A program made the position numbers and the translations under genes. From assembly GCA_937915975.1 (NCBI GenBank), contig CALGGL010000191.1, forward strand, positions 1 through 7,055: DNA of 7,055 bases. The letters run 5' to 3'. Below, piece by piece: positions 5,260-7,055 of this stretch (position 1 is its first letter; each line of letters opens with the position of its first letter). A model generated the notes under the pieces. That model ran no database searches. It was not told where the DNA came from and saw only the letters and a list, made by a program, of their open reading frames with translations. This DNA is from an uncultured Lachnospiraceae bacterium. GTDB lineage: Bacteria > Bacillota > Clostridia > Lachnospirales > Lachnospiraceae.

Positions 5260-5505
5260 TTCTTCCTGACATCACCATTACTTTCAATAAACTGCTCAAC
5301 AAAGGTATGATCATCATTATCATTTAATGTATCAATCTCGATATCAAGACCAATGTTGCTAAAATCATGTGAAGTCTGTGTAAACATTATAAAATAATCT
5401 GCATTTATATCTCCCTCTGGATACCAGTAGTCACTTGTATCTCCAAAAGGATCCTCGAGGTCATTATATGAACCCGGATGATAAAACCTTACTTGATTTT
5501 TTCAT
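5256..5505 (-). pseudogene. Frame-disrupted 5' part of the 4525-5259 gene
   Basis: An ATG at 5505, with GGAG upstream at 5517-5520, opens only 13 codons (M-K-K-S-S-K...) before TAA at 5464-5466. A second frame is open from 5501 to a TGA at 5256-5258. It reads as convincing protein (81 residues, including Y-W-Y-P-E-G-D and N-I-G-L-D-I-E-I-D) but has no start codon of its own with a ribosome binding site. Removing one A from the A-run after the ATG (5496-5501) joins the start to this frame. Adding one A near 5259 joins this frame to the 4525-5259 frame. So one ancestral gene of about 325 codons carries two single-base shifts, both in A-runs. No hydrophobic signal peptide is present even in the repaired form. 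Sequencing error, real decay, or translational coupling through the ATGA overlap are the options. Confidence 0.65.
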
Positions 5506-5528
5506 TTTATTAACTTCTCCGTAACATT

Positions 5529-6524
5529 TTATTCAGCGAGCTCGACACCCTTGATAAGCATCTCAAGCTCTTCCATAGTTCCGTACTGCATATCAATCAG
5601 GAAATATCCGTCACCTGCATCTGTTGCTACAATGTACGCATTATCATATGGGATATAACCTACCCAATGGATATCTCCTATATCCCACTCCTGCTTTTCA
5701 AAGTCGGAATCTTCACCCATGGATCTTCTAATCTGCTCATCAGCCGATACATTTCCTGTCCAAAATGCAATTCTGCCACCGGTTTCATCATTATCAAGGA
5801 CGATCTGTGATTTGGTTTCCTTAACAATTGTATAACCCTCAGGAATTCCTACAGTTGCATTGTCCATTGCGTTTGTCTGAATGTAATTGATTACTTCTTC
5901 TGCTTCTGTTGTTTCGGCATCAGTGTCAGAAGCCTCTTCTTCTGTCGCATCCGATTCTTCGGCTTCACCCTCACCAATCTTAAGTGAACCGAGCACCTTC
6001 TTTGTTGCTTCATCATCAAAAGCAAATCCTACTCCGGATACTCTTATATACTTACCGTTAACTGTTGCGTAAAGCTCGAAACCATATCCACCCCAGCCAT
6101 CACTGTACTGAAAACCTGTCCAGTCGATATCACCGAAAGTACCACTTACATCAGTCTGCTCATTGGTATATGTATTCTTGTTATAATTGTAAGCATTCAT
6201 CATGTTGTCTTCGCTGCTTTCTTCCTTAAAGTCAAAATAAGTCAACTCTGATTTTTTAACCTGAAAATATCTCGTGTCATTTTCATCGAAGACATCTCCG
6301 CCTCTGAATGTATATCCGGCAGGAACAGTTACAGTATAAAAGCCCCAGGTTACAGTTTCATCCTCGCCTGCTGCCTCTTCCTCCGTATCCTCCTCGGTAT
6401 ACTCGTACTCATCTTCAACAGCGATATCATCATCAGAATCCTTCTTATCCTTACCACATGCTGTCATAGATAATGCAAGTACAAAAGCAAATGAACAAAT
6501 AGTCATTTTCTTAAATTTTTTCAT
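5529..6524 (-). CDS. Acidic lipoprotein with two related domains
   Basis: This 331-residue predicted lipoprotein starts at the ATG at 6524, chosen because AGAGGA lies 8 bases upstream. An in-frame ATG at 6545 has no comparable site. Residues 1-22 are a signal peptide (basic start, hydrophobic core) with a lipobox M-T-A-C, so Cys23 would be lipidated and the protein anchored outside the membrane. An Asp/Glu-rich linker (28-57) leads to domain 1 (about 63-183). A second acidic linker (184-210) leads to domain 2 (about 223-328). The domains share V-P-A-G-Y-T (67-72) with I-P-E-G-Y-T (227-232), and G-D-I-D-W-T-G-F (131-138) with G-D-I-H-W-V-G-Y (283-290), indicating an internal duplication. I do not recognise a named family. 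It lies between another lipoprotein and the frameshifted gene, all on the minus strand. Role unknown; an extracellular binding function is a guess. Confidence 0.87.
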   Translation of the reverse strand: MKKFKKMTICSFAFVLALSMTACGKDKKDSDDDIAVEDEYEYTEEDTEEEAAGEDETVTWGFYTVTVPAGYTFRGGDVFDENDTRYFQVKKSELTYFDFKEESSEDNMMNAYNYNKNTYTNEQTDVSGTFGDIDWTGFQYSDGWGGYGFELYATVNGKYIRVSGVGFAFDDEATKKVLGSLKIGEGEAEESDATEEEASDTDAETTEAEEVINYIQTNAMDNATVGIPEGYTIVKETKSQIVLDNDETGGRIAFWTGNVSADEQIRRSMGEDSDFEKQEWDIGDIHWVGYIPYDNAYIVATDAGDGYFLIDMQYGTMEELEMLIKGVELAE

Positions 6525-6552
6525 ATTTTTAATCCTCTCTTTCATATTTAAG

Positions 6553-6584
6553 GGCTCCGTATAATCAATGAACTATGCGGAGTC
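6553..6584 (+). terminator. Hairpin between two lipoprotein genes, terminator-like on the plus strand
   Basis: GGCTCCGTATA (6553-6563) pairs with TATGCGGAGTC (6574-6584) over 11 bp with a 10-base loop. Two of the pairs are G-U wobbles only in plus-strand RNA; in minus-strand RNA they are A-C mismatches. TTTTCC follows at 6585-6590 on the plus side. The flanking genes run on the minus strand, where no U-tract follows the stem. It may therefore block antisense transcription, or act as a processing or attenuation hairpin ahead of the 5529-6524 gene. Confidence 0.45.
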
Positions 6585-6618
6585 TTTTCCTTAAAAAACA
6601 ATCGTATATCTTATCCCT

Positions 6619-6981
6619 TTACTGCTTAATAAGATGATAGCTTGAATAAGTTTCCTCAAGATCAAGATTATTACCGTTAAGAGTATAGCTATACTCTTTC
6701 TTATCCATCCAGCTTTCAAGATCAACAGTTACCTTTCCGCCTGCCTCATCAAGAGTATAGGTTCCGTTACTGCTAAAGCCGGTAGTATCTCCCTTAAGTG
6801 TACACTTACCCTTGCCATCAAAGGTCCATGTCCAGTCTCCGTTAATTTCATCTGTCTGCTTCCATGTTCCTGCAATAGCATCCTTTGAACCACCATCGCT
6901 ATCCTTACCACATCCGCAAAGAGCTGCTGCAAGCATGACTACACAAAGTAAAAGTAAAAGTTTTTTAGAAATTCTTTTCAT
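6619..6981 (-). CDS. Small lipocalin-like lipoprotein
   Basis: This 120-residue predicted lipoprotein starts at the ATG at 6981, with a GGAGGGA site at 6988-6994 and a 6-base spacer. An in-frame ATG at 6996 overlaps that site and is less likely. Residues 1-23 are a signal peptide with a long Leu/Val/Ala core and a lipobox L-C-G-C, so Cys24 is the likely lipidated residue. The mature chain begins C-G-K-D followed by a Ser/Gly/Asp linker. From residue 37 there is a single small beta-rich domain starting A-G-T-W-K (37-41), then W-T-W-T-F-D-G-K-G-K-C-T-L and G-T-Y-T-L-D, with a closing strand at L-N-G-N-N-L-D-L. This is the layout of lipocalin-like or DUF5640-type domains of Clostridia lipoproteins. 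Ligand and role are unknown. A perfect 17-bp palindrome lies upstream at 7008-7024, so it may be a regulated first gene of the minus-strand cluster. Confidence 0.85.
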   Translation of the reverse strand: MKRISKKLLLLLCVVMLAAALCGCGKDSDGGSKDAIAGTWKQTDEINGDWTWTFDGKGKCTLKGDTTGFSSNGTYTLDEAGGKVTVDLESWMDKKEYSYTLNGNNLDLEETYSSYHLIKQ

Positions 6982-7007
6982 AATAATTCCCTCCATTTTC
7001 TTATGGT

Positions 7008-7024
7008 AGTGTCAAGTTGACACT
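7008..7024. promoter_or_regulatory. 17-bp palindrome, operator-like, upstream of the small lipoprotein gene
   Basis: AGTGTCAA and TTGACACT form perfect 8-bp arms around a single central G (7016). A TATATA at 7034-7039 could be the -10 box of a minus-strand promoter whose -35 lies off the window. The predicted transcript start near 7027 would place the palindrome at about +3 to +19, a typical repressor site. The symmetry is seen; the role is inferred. The TTGACA within it could also be a -35 box, but no -10 is found at 17 bases in either direction. Confidence 0.5.
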
Positions 7025-7055
7025 CCTTTTTTCTATATAAATCTTTTATTTTAAA

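Noticed and set aside
5042..5269. Plus-strand open frames within the minus-strand lipoprotein cluster (also 5887-6072 and 6812-7009)
   Set aside because: They are Ser/Pro-rich shadows of acidic coding sequence on the other strand, without ribosome binding sites.

Overview
The window looks like chromosomal DNA of a low-GC Gram-positive bacterium, most likely a Clostridia member of the Lachnospiraceae type. Supporting signs are strong GGAGG ribosome binding sites, AT-rich spacers, acidic lipoproteins with a C-G-K-D start to the mature chain, double-zinc-knuckle ribbon proteins, and a DUF1292 (UPF0473) protein. The genus is not determinable by eye. No mobile element, tRNA, rRNA or CRISPR array was seen, and no gene-free stretch exceeds 300 bases.

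Left block (1-2237, minus strand). Reading leftwards from 2237 there is a LuxR/NarL-type response regulator whose receiver lacks the phosphoacceptor aspartate. It is followed by a small membrane-anchored protein, then a membrane-anchored zinc-ribbon protein 16 bases on. Next comes the stub of a duplicated zinc-ribbon gene start, and finally a soluble zinc-ribbon protein with a tandem peptide repeat that runs off the window.

Centre (2238-4361, plus strand). Divergent from the regulator, behind a good sigma-A-type promoter, lies a membrane protein. It has an N-terminal winged-helix-like domain followed by eight or nine transmembrane segments. A stand-alone DUF1292 gene follows. The divergent pair of a membrane-tethered winged-helix protein and an Asn-substituted response regulator, with an operon of membrane and zinc-ribbon proteins beyond, is the best candidate here for an undescribed signalling unit. 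The link is inferred from position only.

Right block (4362-7055). The plus-strand genes meet a minus-strand lipoprotein cluster at a 99-nt inverted repeat. Next to it is a 42-bp tandem duplication that copies the 3' arm of the repeat and the end of the neighbouring gene, including its stop codon. Reading leftwards from 6981, the cluster has a small lipocalin-like lipoprotein with a 17-bp operator-like palindrome upstream. Then come a two-domain acidic lipoprotein and a gene broken by two frameshifts whose intact 3' part ends in a likely OB-fold. The last two look like secreted or surface proteins of unknown role, one of them decaying or mis-sequenced.
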